64,000 bases of DNA from Apilactobacillus kunkeei DSM 12361 = ATCC 700308 (GCF_001281265.1 NZ_JXDB01000002.1:62001-126000), one strand, 5' to 3'. Positions 9,187 to 18,636 are shown, counted from the stretch's first letter. Notes: generated by a model from the letters alone, not told the origin. Numbers and translations: made by a program.

Positions 9187-10542
9187 TTAGTGAAATTTTT
9201 CGTTATCTTGTTCTTGAATTTCCTTACGTCTTTCTTCGTATCCTGGTTTACCAAGTAGGGCAAACATGTTTTGCTTGTAGTCTTCAACACCTGGTTGGTT
9301 GAATGGGTTAATACCGTTTAGGTAACCTGAAACTGCAATCGCAAATTCGAAGAAGTAGATTAAGTAACCTAAAGTAGCTTCGCTGTTGTCTTCAGCATTT
9401 ACCAACATATTTGGCACGCCACCGTTTGTGTGGGCGATAACAACGGCTTCTCTAGCAGTTTTATTAACTTCGTCCATTGTAGTGTTTTCAAGGTACTTTA
9501 GACCATCTAAGTTTTCTTCGTTGGCAGGAATGCCTAGGTTTGAAGCAGGTTGTTTGATTTCAACAACTGTTTCCATTAGGTTACGCATCCCTTCCTGGAT
9601 GTATTGACCCAATGAATGTAAATCGGTACTGAAGATAGCTGAGCTAGGGTAGATCCCTTTGTAGTTCTTTCCTTCAGTTTCACCCGCAAGTTGTTTCCAC
9701 CATTCTGCTAAGAAACGAAGATGTGGTTCGTAACTTTCAAGAATCTCGTTAGTGTAGCCCTTACGATATAAGATGTTTCTGTATGCTGCATATAGAAGTG
9801 AATCGTTTTCGTATAAAGGAGCATCCTTTAATTCAACTTGGGCTTCATGTGCACCACCCATTAAGTCATCGATGTTAGCTCCCGATGCTGCGATTGGAAG
9901 AAGACCAACAGGGGTTAGGACAGAGTATCTCCCACCAATTCCATCAGGGATGACGAAACTAGTGTAGCCTTGATCAATTGCTTCGTCGTGTAAAGCACCT
10001 TTTTTAGCATCAGTAGTTACATAAATACGCTTGTTAGCTTCTTCTTCACCGTATTTTTCAATTAACTTTTCTTTGAAGATTCTAAATGCCATTGCTGGTT
10101 CAGTAGTGGTACCTGATTTAGAAATCACGTTAACTGAGAAGTCACGGTCACCGATTACACGTAGTAAGTCGGCAGTGTAGGCAGGACTAATTGTGTTTCC
10201 TGCGAAGAAGATTTGCGGGTGCTTGTCAGTACCTTCAAGGTTGAAGAAACTTCCGTGTAGGAAATCTAATGCCATCTTGGCACCTAGGTATGAACCACCG
10301 ATACCGATAACAACTAGGACATCTGAGTTTTCTTGAATGTCTCTTGCAGCATCCTTAATGCGGTCAAATTCTACTTGATCGAATTCTTCGGGTAGATTTA
10401 CCCAGTCACCCATTTTGGCTTCAACACCGGTTCCGTGAACTAGTAAGTCACGAGCGGTTTGTACCATTGGTGCGATTTCCTTTAATTCATTTGATTGAAC
10501 AAAGGATTTTAATCCCTTTGTGTCTAATTCTACTCGTTTCAT
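9187..10542 (-). CDS. pgi: Glucose-6-phosphate isomerase
   Basis: A 451-residue enzyme of usual length for lactobacilli that interconverts glucose 6-phosphate and fructose 6-phosphate in the cytosol. [12 protein letters not shown] and [11 protein letters not shown] are the family's sugar-phosphate-binding motifs, and HTNGGVPN and [10 protein letters not shown] are typical of its C-terminal part. Start: a more upstream in-frame ATG lies inside the ribosome site; GGAGG is 8 nt before the ATG at 10542, which I chose. Its position directly after fructokinase fits conversion of fructose 6-phosphate to glucose 6-phosphate for the pentose-phosphate/phosphoketolase route. Confidence 0.96.
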   Translation of the reverse strand: MKRVELDTKGLKSFVQSNELKEIAPMVQTARDLLVHGTGVEAKMGDWVNLPEEFDQVEFDRIKDAARDIQENSDVLVVIGIGGSYLGAKMALDFLHGSFFNLEGTDKHPQIFFAGNTISPAYTADLLRVIGDRDFSVNVISKSGTTTEPAMAFRIFKEKLIEKYGEEEANKRIYVTTDAKKGALHDEAIDQGYTSFVIPDGIGGRYSVLTPVGLLPIAASGANIDDLMGGAHEAQVELKDAPLYENDSLLYAAYRNILYRKGYTNEILESYEPHLRFLAEWWKQLAGETEGKNYKGIYPSSAIFSTDLHSLGQYIQEGMRNLMETVVEIKQPASNLGIPANEENLDGLKYLENTTMDEVNKTAREAVVIAHTNGGVPNMLVNAEDNSEATLGYLIYFFEFAIAVSGYLNGINPFNQPGVEDYKQNMFALLGKPGYEERRKEIQEQDNEKFH

Positions 10543-10560
10543 TTTATGTTCCTCCATCGA

Positions 10561-11457
10561 TTAATCAATCTTAACGATGTTTTCTTTGTAGTATTGTCTT
10601 GATGCTAATGCGAAGTTACCGATTGTAGCTGAACCGTTGTCTTCACATGCAGGCATAGTGATGTAGTAGTCTAAGTCGCCAACTCCAACGTAGTCATTGA
10701 ACATTTCCTTGAATTGTTCACGAACTTTCTGAATCACTGGTTCTGAAATTACTCCACCACCTAAAATAACTTTTTGTGGACGGATGAATAGGGTAGCTTG
10801 CATTACCGCTTGGGCAATGTAGTAAGCCATGATGTCCCATACAGGATCATCCATAGAAACATCTTTACCTTTCTTACCGCAACGAACGTCAAAAGTAGGA
10901 CCAGCTGCTAGACCTTCTAGACAGCTGTGGTGGTATGGACATAATCCTTTGAAGTCTAAATCGTCTGGGTGGCGTTTTAGATAAATGTGTCCAGCTTCAG
11001 GGTGACCTAGAGAACCAATGAATGAACCTTCATTGATAATTCCGGCTCCAACACCAGTACCGAAAGTATAGTATACCAGTGTTTGTAATGGATTATGATT
11101 TCTAATTGATGTAATGTATTCACCATAAGCAGATCCATTAACATCAGTAGTCCAAAAAATTGGAATGTCGAAGTGTTTCTTCATTGTTCCTAAGAAGTTA
11201 GTGTTGGACCAGTTTGGTTTTGGCGTGTCTGTTATATAACCATATTTTGGTGAGTCTGTGCGTACTTCGATGGGACCAAATGACGCAATACTCATGGCTG
11301 TTAAATCGTCAAATTTTTCAAAGTATTCAATACATTTTCTTAATGTTTCATCAGGAGTGGTGGTAGGAATTCTCACGCTATCAAGAATTTCATAGTTTTC
11401 ATTACCTACGGCGCAAACAAATTTTGTTCCGCCTGCTTCAATGCTACCAAATTTCAT
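10561..11457 (-). CDS. scrK: Fructokinase (ROK family)
   Basis: A 298-residue ATP-dependent kinase converting fructose to fructose 6-phosphate. SIEAGGTKFVCAV is the N-terminal phosphate loop, TTDVNGSAYGEY holds the catalytic Asp, FGTGVGAG the second phosphate loop, and the run GHI...CPYHHSCLEGLAAGP carries the His/Cys zinc-type ligands of fructokinase-type ROK proteins. AAAGGAG precedes the ATG. First gene of the operon scrK-pgi-ROK paralogue; its stop codon sits just upstream of the pgi ribosome site. It is divergent from scrB, so the pair handles both halves of sucrose. Confidence 0.93.
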   Translation of the reverse strand: MKFGSIEAGGTKFVCAVGNENYEILDSVRIPTTTPDETLRKCIEYFEKFDDLTAMSIASFGPIEVRTDSPKYGYITDTPKPNWSNTNFLGTMKKHFDIPIFWTTDVNGSAYGEYITSIRNHNPLQTLVYYTFGTGVGAGIINEGSFIGSLGHPEAGHIYLKRHPDDLDFKGLCPYHHSCLEGLAAGPTFDVRCGKKGKDVSMDDPVWDIMAYYIAQAVMQATLFIRPQKVILGGGVISEPVIQKVREQFKEMFNDYVGVGDLDYYITMPACEDNGSATIGNFALASRQYYKENIVKID

Positions 11458-11521
11458 ATTTGAATCTCCTTTAACCTTTTTCTATGGGGAGTATTAGTTT
11501 TTGTATGCGCTCCCAATTTTT

Positions 11522-11549
11522 ATTATGGACCCGATTTTACTAAATACAA
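11522..11549 (-). promoter_or_regulatory. Likely promoter of the scrK-pgi operon
   Basis: On the minus strand TTGTAT (-35) and CATAAT (-10) are separated by 16 nt, about 65 nt upstream of the scrK start. Boxes are imperfect; position and spacing are the support. Confidence 0.5.
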
Positions 11550-11645
11550 GTAAAAAATGATTAAAAAAAGGTTAAGAATTAAAATATGGATTACCATGGA
11601 TATATAACTATGGTGACAGGCTTTTTAAAGATTTTATAAAGATGA

Positions 11646-11659
11646 TGTAAACGGTTTCA
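11646..11659 (+). promoter_or_regulatory. cre-type operator (CcpA or LacI-family) at scrB
   Basis: TGTAAACGGTTTCA fits the cre consensus TGWNANCGNTNWCA at every position. It overlaps the likely -35 region of scrB; a TACAAT -10 lies at 11678-11683. CcpA repression is the simplest reading, although a LacI-type sucrose repressor would bind a similar palindrome. It may also affect the divergent scrK promoter about 100 nt away. Confidence 0.75.
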
Positions 11660-11719
11660 TTTGCACTTTGAAACTGCTACAATTATGCACAAATAATAAG
11701 AAAAAGTGAGGCTAGAAAA

Positions 11720-13126
11720 ATGGATACAAAGTATTGGAATATTGATCGATTAGGTCGACTATACAAAGATTGGGACCCCAAAGTATTAAAAGAATTAGAA
11801 ACAAAGATTGCGAAATCCCACTGGAGACCTGGATATCACATTACCACTAAGACCGGTTTGTTGAATGATCCCAACGGCTTTTCATACTTCAATAACCAAT
11901 GGCACTTGTTTTACCAAGCATTCCCATACGGGGCTGTGCACGGACTAAAGAGTTGGCAACACATGGTGTCAGACGACTTAGTTCACTGGAAGTTTATCGA
12001 CAAACCAATGGTGCCGGACTTATACTCCGATCGAAATGGTTGTTATTCCGGTAGTGCCATTAACGTTGACGGCAAGCTATTCTTGATGTACACCGGAAAC
12101 ACATTTGAGGGTGAAGAGATGGCTAGACATCCATACCAATTAGGTGCGTGGATGGATGACAATAATAATATTTCAAAACTAGATCACCCATTGATTGAAA
12201 GTGAACCAGCAGGAGTTACCGGTCACTTTAGAGACCCCCAAGTCATCAAACACGGTGACTACTACTACGCATTCTTGGGTGCCCAAACCGTCGATAATGC
12301 CGGTGAAATCCTAACCTACCGCACCAAAGACATTGAAAACGGCTGGAAATTATACAAGAAGTTAGACCTAGGAACCGACAACTTAGGATATATGGCTGAA
12401 TGCCCAAATGTTGGTTTCATCGATGGTAAGGTTGTTGTTATATTCTGTCCACAAGGCGCTGATAAACACGAATTCCATTATGATAATGTTCACCCAAATG
12501 CATACATTGTGGCGGATGACCTGGACTTCGAAGAAATGAAGTTAATCAATCCTTCTGAAATGAAACAATTAGATGAAGGATTCGACTACTACGCAACCCA
12601 AGTCTTGAACGCTCCAGATGGTCGTTTGCTATCAGTCGGCTGGATTGGTTTACCTGATACCGAATACCTATCTGATCAAGAAGGCTGGGAAGGTGAACTT
12701 TCAATGGTAAGGGAATTGCACATTGAAAACGGCGATTTAACCCAGCGCCCGGTTCAAGAATTCAAACAGCTAATTGAAGAAGACGAAGCAAGTGACACTG
12801 ATTTACAAAAACACATTGAGGCTGCTCCATTTGATGAACACTTCAATTTGAACTTGGAATCAGAAGATAGCTATCTTCGTTTGTCATACGACGAAAGCGA
12901 CCAAGAATGGACATTGAAACGCAAAAATGTGGGTCAAGAAGTTTCAATTCGAACATTCAAGGGTGAAGCTTCCTCAGTTGATTTCTATTTAGACAACACT
13001 GTATTTGAAATCTACATCTTAGGTGGCAAGATTACCATGACCGGACAGTTCTTCCACGACGGTAATGAAGTCAGGGTTAATAGTGAAAATATGAGTGTTA
13101 AACAAAATAAAATGAGCAATATGTAA
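11720..13126 (+). CDS. scrB: Sucrose-6-phosphate hydrolase / beta-fructofuranosidase (GH32)
   Basis: A 468-residue cytosolic glycoside hydrolase of family 32, without signal peptide, splitting sucrose (6-phosphate) or short fructans into fructose and glucose (6-phosphate). The catalytic nucleophile lies in NDPNG near residue 49, the transition-state Asp in FRDP near 170, and the acid/base Glu in ECP near 227. A short beta-sandwich C-terminal domain follows. Its GTGAGG ribosome site lies 8-9 nt before the ATG. No sucrose PTS gene is nearby, so whether it acts on phosphorylated or free sucrose cannot be decided here. Confidence 0.93.
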   Translation: MDTKYWNIDRLGRLYKDWDPKVLKELETKIAKSHWRPGYHITTKTGLLNDPNGFSYFNNQWHLFYQAFPYGAVHGLKSWQHMVSDDLVHWKFIDKPMVPDLYSDRNGCYSGSAINVDGKLFLMYTGNTFEGEEMARHPYQLGAWMDDNNNISKLDHPLIESEPAGVTGHFRDPQVIKHGDYYYAFLGAQTVDNAGEILTYRTKDIENGWKLYKKLDLGTDNLGYMAECPNVGFIDGKVVVIFCPQGADKHEFHYDNVHPNAYIVADDLDFEEMKLINPSEMKQLDEGFDYYATQVLNAPDGRLLSVGWIGLPDTEYLSDQEGWEGELSMVRELHIENGDLTQRPVQEFKQLIEEDEASDTDLQKHIEAAPFDEHFNLNLESEDSYLRLSYDESDQEWTLKRKNVGQEVSIRTFKGEASSVDFYLDNTVFEIYILGGKITMTGQFFHDGNEVRVNSENMSVKQNKMSNM

Positions 13127-13129
13127 GAC

Positions 13130-13163
13130 AAAAGGCAACTAGCTTGATGGCTAGTTGCCTTTT
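13130..13163 (+). terminator. Terminator of scrB
   Basis: A 14-bp stem (AAAAGGCAACTAGC and its complement) with a 6-nt loop, ending in T4. A related hairpin lies at 15030-15066, beyond the abiH gene. Confidence 0.85.
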
Positions 13164-13299
13164 GCTTTATGTTTATAAGAAACAAAAAATTGAAAATACC
13201 TAAGTAAGGTTATGCAGTAAATTACCACATTATAGCAAATGAAAATTTTGCACATTTGTCATATCAGTCCTAATAAAGCACTTATCTTTGATAAAATAT

Positions 13300-13315
13300 C
13301 TAGATTAAATTTCTA
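13300..13315 (+). repeat. Direct repeat copy 1 flanking abiH
   Basis: CTAGATTAAATTTCTA, identical over 16 nt to 15039-15054. The two copies bracket the abiH gene and its upstream region (1739 nt from copy start to copy start). Confidence 0.75.
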
Positions 13316-13331
13316 TTTTTGTTTTTTTCTT

Positions 13332-14834
13332 CTAATTTGCTTTATCTTTTTTCGACGTTGCATTTTCATCTGTATCGACATCTCTAATATCAACAATTTG
13401 AATTCTATCTTCGACCAATAATTTATGCAGTAAATTTTTTCCATGACTTTTGTTCTCTAATGTATTTGCATATCTATTAATTAAGTTCGATATTTTTTTT
13501 GCTTGGCGTGATCTGGCATTTCTTACATCGTTATCATCTGGTTTCCTATTATTTCTTTTGGGATTGAAAACAAACTTTAATTTTATCTTTGAATCATGCA
13601 GCTTATAGTAATCAAAAATGGATATAAAATATGAGTAGTCCGATTCACCGAGAGAATGTCCAAAGAAAACAATTTCATTGATATTGTTTTCTATCACGTT
13701 TACATGTTTACTTTCTTTTTTATAATCAGTTGATAATTCAATAACTCTTTGTGTTTTTGTAAACGGATAAATTAAATCAATGCTTTTCTGACTTAACTTA
13801 ATCGGGAAAAAGGTATTGCTATCTATTCCAAAAATAACATTGCTTTTGTTTATGTTCCCACTTTTTTCTCCTTTTAAGTATATACCACCATGAATGTGTT
13901 TAAATTTGTCTACTAATTTATCATTTGTGTTTACGGAAGTGTAATTAAAAGATAATATGTTTGCTTTATCATTATATGATAAGTCAATTAAAGAACTAAT
14001 TAGGTTATTCATTAAAATGTAATAAATATTTCGGCTTTTATTTTTTTTATCTATTTCAGAAATAACAAAATCACTGAATTTATTTTCAAATTCATGTAGT
14101 TCGTCTAATAAAAAACTTTGATATTGGATAGTAGTTAAACATAGTTTTCTACTATTGTCATCATTAATAATCTTGTTAATAATGACATAAATTATAAACC
14201 TAAAGTTGAAATTATTTAATGGACTATAGTTATTTATTTCGTTGAGTGAGAAGAACTCCTCACTATTTAAATCCCTGATAGAATCGTGAATATATTCTAT
14301 CGCAGACTTATCAGGTTCACTAAGAAAACTTTGCATTGTTAAAAAATCTCGAATACAAGTCTCTATGTCATACCATGAACCGTTAGTCTGATCCATCAGG
14401 ATTAATAGTATTTCCCAGAAATTCATTTCTGAAATATCTTTCATGGTTGTTTCGAGAGTTTCTATTACCTTATTTATTTCTTGTTTAATTTTATTTTTTG
14501 TTTCTTCTATTTCTTTGGGATTAGAATTGTCTTGATTAAATTCACCATCCAGAAATGAATCAATGGAAATGTTTTTATTCAATAACTTATAAATAGGAAA
14601 TCGATAAATTTTTTGTAGAAACTTATGATTTTTTATTTCATATGTCGAAGTCAAAAAAATGTTTTTTAGGCTAAGATCACATATTTTTATAGCCTTTAAA
14701 GATTCATATATATTGGAAATATTATTATTATTTTTCTGTGTTAAAAAATCTTTGAAGGTTGTATTTAATTTACAGTATAAATCCGCCCCATTCCCTAAAA
14801 TAATTAAACTTTTGTTTTTAGATGAACTATCCAT
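13332..14834 (-). CDS. abiH: AbiH-family abortive-infection (phage defence) protein
   Basis: A 500-residue protein with the hallmarks of the AbiH family: an N-terminal LIILGNGADLYCKL strand-loop (nucleotide-binding-like GNG), NGSWYDIE near residue 151, LSFNYT and HIHGG near 300-316, VIFGID, and FFGHSLGESDYSYF near 393. Lactococcal AbiH is a single-gene abortive-infection system; its biochemical activity is unknown. GGAGG lies 6 nt before the ATG. The gene is visibly richer in A and T than its neighbours, stands alone on the minus strand, and is bracketed by a 16-bp direct repeat, all signs of a horizontally acquired cassette. Confidence 0.85.
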   Translation of the reverse strand: MDSSSKNKSLIILGNGADLYCKLNTTFKDFLTQKNNNNISNIYESLKAIKICDLSLKNIFLTSTYEIKNHKFLQKIYRFPIYKLLNKNISIDSFLDGEFNQDNSNPKEIEETKNKIKQEINKVIETLETTMKDISEMNFWEILLILMDQTNGSWYDIETCIRDFLTMQSFLSEPDKSAIEYIHDSIRDLNSEEFFSLNEINNYSPLNNFNFRFIIYVIINKIINDDNSRKLCLTTIQYQSFLLDELHEFENKFSDFVISEIDKKNKSRNIYYILMNNLISSLIDLSYNDKANILSFNYTSVNTNDKLVDKFKHIHGGIYLKGEKSGNINKSNVIFGIDSNTFFPIKLSQKSIDLIYPFTKTQRVIELSTDYKKESKHVNVIENNINEIVFFGHSLGESDYSYFISIFDYYKLHDSKIKLKFVFNPKRNNRKPDDNDVRNARSRQAKKISNLINRYANTLENKSHGKNLLHKLLVEDRIQIVDIRDVDTDENATSKKDKAN

Positions 14835-15029
14835 AAAAAACCTCCATATATATTAGTATTATCAGAGGAATAATAACATCTATTTATCTTAATTAAATTT
14901 AAGCTTCCATAAAAATATGTTGAAAAAAATATACATATGTTTATATATAAGTTCACTGTTTTTTATATGATCGGATTGGTTAATTTGTATTTAATTTTAA
15001 TTTAAAAAAGTATAATTAAAAATTTTAGC

Positions 15030-15066
15030 AAAAAGCAGCTAGATTAAATTTCTAGTTGCTTTTTTT
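15030..15066 (+). terminator. Orphan terminator-like hairpin downstream of the abiH cassette
   Basis: GCAGCTAGA pairs with TCTAGTTGC (one G-T pair) between A5 and T7. No plus-strand gene ends here; the abiH promoter region lies to its left. It resembles the scrB terminator in stem sequence and contains direct repeat copy 2. Confidence 0.65.
15039..15054 (+). repeat. Direct repeat copy 2 flanking abiH
   Basis: CTAGATTAAATTTCTA, identical to 13300-13315. This copy lies inside a terminator-like hairpin; copy 1 does not. Confidence 0.75.
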
Positions 15067-15077
15067 ATTTTTGTATA

Positions 15078-15098
15078 ATATTATATGTCGTATAATAT
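15078..15098 (+). promoter_or_regulatory. Palindromic operator and -10 of the padR operon
   Basis: ATATTATA and TATAATAT form a perfect 8-bp inverted repeat around TGTCG. The right arm contains a TATAAT -10 box (15091-15096), about 30 nt before the padR start. PadR regulators usually repress their own operon through such palindromes, so autoregulation is inferred. Confidence 0.55.
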
Positions 15099-15126
15099 AA
15101 TTTGAAATATAACTGGAGATGTTCAA

Positions 15127-15432
15127 ATGGCCATTAAAGTAGCAACAAAGCTATTAGATGGTTGTGTCTTGGGTCTATTGGAACAAGAAGAAATGTATGG
15201 ATATGAACTTACTAAGCGGGTTCAAGAATCCATTAACGTTTCGAATTCGACAATGTATCCGGTCATGCGCCGTTTAAAATCAGAGGGATTAGTCGACACA
15301 TACGACGAATCGTTTGAAGGACGCAATCGCAGATACTACCGAATTACTGAAGCAGGGAAGACACAGCTAGAAGAAGTAAAGACAGAATGGATGACGTTTA
15401 AGAGCGGCATCGATGACTTAATGGGGGGATAA
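15127..15432 (+). CDS. PadR-family transcriptional regulator
   Basis: A 101-residue winged-helix protein with the PadR signature: LDGCVLGLLEQEEMYGYELTK, then SNSTMYPVMRRLKSEGLV and GRNRRYYRITEAGKTQLE (recognition helix and wing). Dimerisation is through the C-terminal helix. Followed after 2 nt by DUF1700 and then DUF4097 genes, the standard Firmicute trio controlled by PadR and linked with cell-envelope stress. Its effector is unknown. Confidence 0.92.
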   Translation: MAIKVATKLLDGCVLGLLEQEEMYGYELTKRVQESINVSNSTMYPVMRRLKSEGLVDTYDESFEGRNRRYYRITEAGKTQLEEVKTEWMTFKSGIDDLMGG

Positions 15433-15434
15433 AA

Positions 15435-16043
15435 TTGAATCAGTATATCGGGGAACTGACTCAACACTTAAAGAAACTTAGAGAACAAGACGCGATGGAC
15501 GCTATCAGCTACTACACTGACTATCTAACTGACGGAAATTTAATTACATACGAGGAATGTGTGAAGGAATTGGGTTCACCAAACCGTTTAGCACTACAAA
15601 TTCGTGCCGATGTTTCTATCAACAATTCAGATAGTTCAATACCACAAAAATTCTGGGAACTACCATCAATTGTGATCTTGGCATTGTTTGCCAGTCCACT
15701 ACTAGTTCCAGTAGTCATCAGTCTAATTCTAGTGATTTTTGGTGCTGTTTTGGCAGCCAGCTTAATGGTTCTTGCAGTGGTATTAGTATTAATTTTGACC
15801 TTTATCGTTTTTCTATGTACAACGGTATGGGGTGTGACTAACATTACCGGTCACTTGTTTGAAAGCATCATGGTATTAGGAGTGGCACTATTCTCCCTAG
15901 GACTTTCCATGGAACTATATCCATTATCAAAATGGTTAGTGAGAAAGTTGGCCAACTGGATTCAACACGTCACAATCTGGACATACGAGAAGTGCCTAAG
16001 ATATGGCAATGCTGAAGGGAGAGTCGACAATGAAGAAATTTAG
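15435..16043 (+). CDS. DUF1700 (HAAS-type) membrane protein
   Basis: A 202-residue protein starting at TTG, with a GGGGGG ribosome site overlapping the end of padR. Residues 1-60 form the HAAS-like helical domain (YIGELTQHLKKLREQDAMDAISYYTDYL), with CVKELGSPNRLA as the typical G-x-P turn. Several hydrophobic segments follow (about residues 73-160). In this family the soluble domain is thought to contact the PadR partner or envelope proteins. The coding end overlaps the next gene by 14 nt, showing translational coupling. Confidence 0.85.
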   Translation: MNQYIGELTQHLKKLREQDAMDAISYYTDYLTDGNLITYEECVKELGSPNRLALQIRADVSINNSDSSIPQKFWELPSIVILALFASPLLVPVVISLILVIFGAVLAASLMVLAVVLVLILTFIVFLCTTVWGVTNITGHLFESIMVLGVALFSLGLSMELYPLSKWLVRKLANWIQHVTIWTYEKCLRYGNAEGRVDNEEI

Positions 16044-16884
16044 TCTAATCGGATTAGGTCTAATCGTTGCTGGTGGAATCGTCTTCTCAATTGGATACGC
16101 TAAGGCCGACCAGAGTATCACCGATATTTTCTTTAGTCGTAATATGGACAAGACATACACCAAGCCGGTAAAAGCATACGACAAGATTAGTGCATATGGA
16201 AACATCAATTTAACAATCAAATCTGGTGGCAAGTTTTCCATTACATCAACCGATTCCAAGGATCATCCACTGGAATACAAGGTGCAAAATAATACGCTGG
16301 AATTACGCCAAGACAATAACGAAAGTAGCTTCTCAACCAACTTCCAAATGGGTGAATTATCACGATTATCATTTGTGACCGTGACCGTGCCAAGTCACCA
16401 ATTGACTAAGGTTGATGGACTAGACAATCGTTTCAGTCTAAAGATAAAACATTACAGCAACAAGTTACCAATGGATATTACCGGATGGGGTAACGTCAAA
16501 ATCAAGGACGCTAACGCCAAATCAATTCGCGTGCGCGGCATCGAAGGCCGTGTCTCAGTCGTCGATAGTACTTTCAATGGGGATACTAGCCAAATCTATG
16601 CCGGCGACAACTACGTGGACCTACACAATAGTAGCTTTAAGTCATTGGAAGTCAGGGCAACTAATGGGGATGTTAACATCGACAGACCAACGATTGAAAG
16701 CCATCTGTCAGTTACTACGGATACTGGTAATATCTTTGCACAATTAAAGAAATCAGAAGATGCGCAACTAGATGTGAAGACATCTGGTCCGAAGCCGGAT
16801 GTGAAAACAGCAACTAAGGCGGTGAACAATGACAAACAATATCGATTTAAGTCCAATACAGGAACAATTACGGTGTTAGAATAA
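16030..16884 (+). CDS. DUF4097 beta-helix envelope protein
   Basis: About 284 residues. An N-terminal membrane anchor or uncleaved signal (MKKFSLIGLGLIVAGGIVFSIG as a run) is followed by a repetitive beta-solenoid-like region rich in V-x-G, N-x-x-L and T-x-x-G turns (for example AYGNINLTIKSGG, ATNGDVNID, TDTGNIFAQL), typical of DUF4097. It is probably displayed outside the membrane. I chose the ATG at 16030, behind GAAGGGAGAG and overlapping the DUF1700 gene, instead of the upstream ATG at 16003, because only the former starts directly at the anchor. Confidence 0.82.
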   Translation: MKKFSLIGLGLIVAGGIVFSIGYAKADQSITDIFFSRNMDKTYTKPVKAYDKISAYGNINLTIKSGGKFSITSTDSKDHPLEYKVQNNTLELRQDNNESSFSTNFQMGELSRLSFVTVTVPSHQLTKVDGLDNRFSLKIKHYSNKLPMDITGWGNVKIKDANAKSIRVRGIEGRVSVVDSTFNGDTSQIYAGDNYVDLHNSSFKSLEVRATNGDVNIDRPTIESHLSVTTDTGNIFAQLKKSEDAQLDVKTSGPKPDVKTATKAVNNDKQYRFKSNTGTITVLE

Positions 16885-16973
16885 TCATTTTACGATATAG
16901 CATATAAATTTATTAGCAAATATAGTAAAATTATAAGTATAATAATGAAAATCATATCAGGAGGGACAATAAC

Positions 16974-17261
16974 GTGTTTAACGATAAAATCGTTTTTAAT
17001 TACATGTATAATTTATGGGTAGCTGTCTACTCAGACTTAAGTGACGCTGACGTCGAAGAAATTGGCCAAGTGCTATTAAAGAATAGTAAGGAAGAATATA
17101 ACAGCCAAAATGATCAAAATATCACCGACGACGACTTCATTGATATGATTTCCGAATACACAGAAGACATTCGTGAACAAGCTGTAAGTGAAGCTGAAGA
17201 AGATATTAAAAAACACCGTGCACCTAAGTTCAAAAAGGTAGACGGTAAGTGGAATATTTAA
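16974..17261 (+). CDS. Small acidic protein, unknown function
   Basis: A 95-residue acidic protein starting at GTG with AGGAGG 9 nt upstream. It has no membrane segment or cysteine. The sequence is helical (LSDADVEEIGQVLLK, DDFIDMISEYTEDIREQ) with a basic C-terminal strand (KFKKVDGKWNI). It stands alone between the PadR module and the LPXTG genes, with its own terminator. I do not recognise the family. Confidence 0.7.
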   Translation: MFNDKIVFNYMYNLWVAVYSDLSDADVEEIGQVLLKNSKEEYNSQNDQNITDDDFIDMISEYTEDIREQAVSEAEEDIKKHRAPKFKKVDGKWNI

Positions 17262-17266
17262 AGAAT

Positions 17267-17297
17267 AAGACCGACTCGATTGAGTCAGTCTTTATTT
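17267..17297 (+). terminator. Terminator of the 95-residue protein gene
   Basis: AAGACCGACTC GATT GAGTCAGTCTT, one internal C-A mismatch, then a T-rich tract. Confidence 0.75.
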
Positions 17298-17407
17298 TTT
17301 TGTAATTTTTTTTAAGAAATGGTAAAAATCCCGCCATTAATATACACTTCGTCAAAAAAACTCCTAAAATGGAGTTGTAAAAAGAAATAGGAAAGAAGCT
17401 GTGTATT

Positions 17408-18589
17408 ATGACTAAATTCAATAATACTAAGAAATGGGTATATGCCGCAGCCATGACTGGGGTATTATTTGCTGGAGCCCAATATGCTAATTCATCCAGT
17501 AATTATTTAGCTAAGGCGGATACCACCAACAATACGTCTCAACATCAATACAAATACAATTCAACAATTAACTTCCAAGATCAAAACAAGAACTCCCTTG
17601 GTGGTGTGACTGCTTCAAGTGATAGCAATAACTTCCAAAAGTCACGACTTTCATACACTTTGCATTATCATGACAAGACATATGACTTCACTGACCAAAT
17701 CAAGAACGACAAGGATATTCCTGACACCATTGATTTGAGCAAGCCAGAATACAATTACACCTTGAACCAACCAACTCACACTTTGACAGTTAACGTCATT
17801 GATAAGGATACTCATGCTGTTCTTGCTACTAAGGGCTACACTGTAACCGACTTTGGTACAACTGACATCAAGGACTTAGTTGCACCATTCTCAAATGACT
17901 ACAGCTACAGTTACTCAGATCCATTCAACTATGAAAATCAATACAACGTTGAAGTATCAAAGGCTAATGTATCAAGCGCTAGTGGCACTACTATTCATGG
18001 TCAAGCTTCAGCATCTTACGATAACGAAGGCAAACAAAGTGCTTCAACAACTACATCGTCAGCTGCTGCTTCAACTGGAACTAACACTAATGAAAGTTCT
18101 ACTTCAAGTGAAAGCTCATCAGCTGAAACATCAAGTGCAGCTAGTTCAAGTCAATCCAGTGAAGCTTCAAGCGCTGGAAGTTCAAATGCATCAAGCGCAG
18201 AAAGCTCAACACAAAACTCAGCTGAATCTTCAAAGGCTAGCCAAAGCAATGAAGCAACTAACTCATCACAAGCTGCAAACCAAAGCTCTGAATCAACAAA
18301 CACTTCATCAGCTGAATCATCAGTTGCTTCATCTGTAGCATCATCAATGGCTGAAAAGAAGTCAGAAGCTAACAAGGATAACGAAAAGACATCAGTTATT
18401 TATGATCCTGTAAACCCAGGTGAAGAAAAGGCTGGTAACAATGCTGGTAAACCTGCAAATGTTGAATCTAACAAGTTACCACAAACTGGTGACAAGACTA
18501 ATCAACAAGCAATTGTTGGTGTTGGTGTTATCGCTATGATTGTTGGTGCTGTTCTTGGATTCTTTGGATTAAGAAGAAAGAATAGATAA
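17408..18589 (+). CDS. LPXTG-anchored Ser-rich surface protein (tandem paralogue 1)
   Basis: 393 residues. An N-terminal signal with KKWVYAAAMTGVLFAGAQ, probably cleaved after AKA near residue 37, is followed by a folded domain (about 45-190) and a Ser/Ala/Thr/Glu-rich stalk (about 205-325). The sorting signal is LPQTG, a hydrophobic helix and the tail RRKNR. Sortase A should link it to peptidoglycan. It shares the pattern PDT(I/L)DLS and L-x-QPTHTLT(V/I)N with the next gene, so the two arose by duplication. Ligand unknown; an adhesin role is inferred. Confidence 0.9.
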   Translation: MTKFNNTKKWVYAAAMTGVLFAGAQYANSSSNYLAKADTTNNTSQHQYKYNSTINFQDQNKNSLGGVTASSDSNNFQKSRLSYTLHYHDKTYDFTDQIKNDKDIPDTIDLSKPEYNYTLNQPTHTLTVNVIDKDTHAVLATKGYTVTDFGTTDIKDLVAPFSNDYSYSYSDPFNYENQYNVEVSKANVSSASGTTIHGQASASYDNEGKQSASTTTSSAAASTGTNTNESSTSSESSSAETSSAASSSQSSEASSAGSSNASSAESSTQNSAESSKASQSNEATNSSQAANQSSESTNTSSAESSVASSVASSMAEKKSEANKDNEKTSVIYDPVNPGEEKAGNNAGKPANVESNKLPQTGDKTNQQAIVGVGVIAMIVGAVLGFFGLRRKNR

Positions 18590-18605
18590 TCTATCTATAA
18601 ATACG

Positions 18606-18636
18606 AAAAGAAGACCCTTAGGGTCTTCTTTTTTTG
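18606..18636 (+). terminator. Terminator of LPXTG gene 1
   Basis: AAGAAGACCC TTA GGGTCTTCTT followed by a T-rich tract. Confidence 0.85.
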
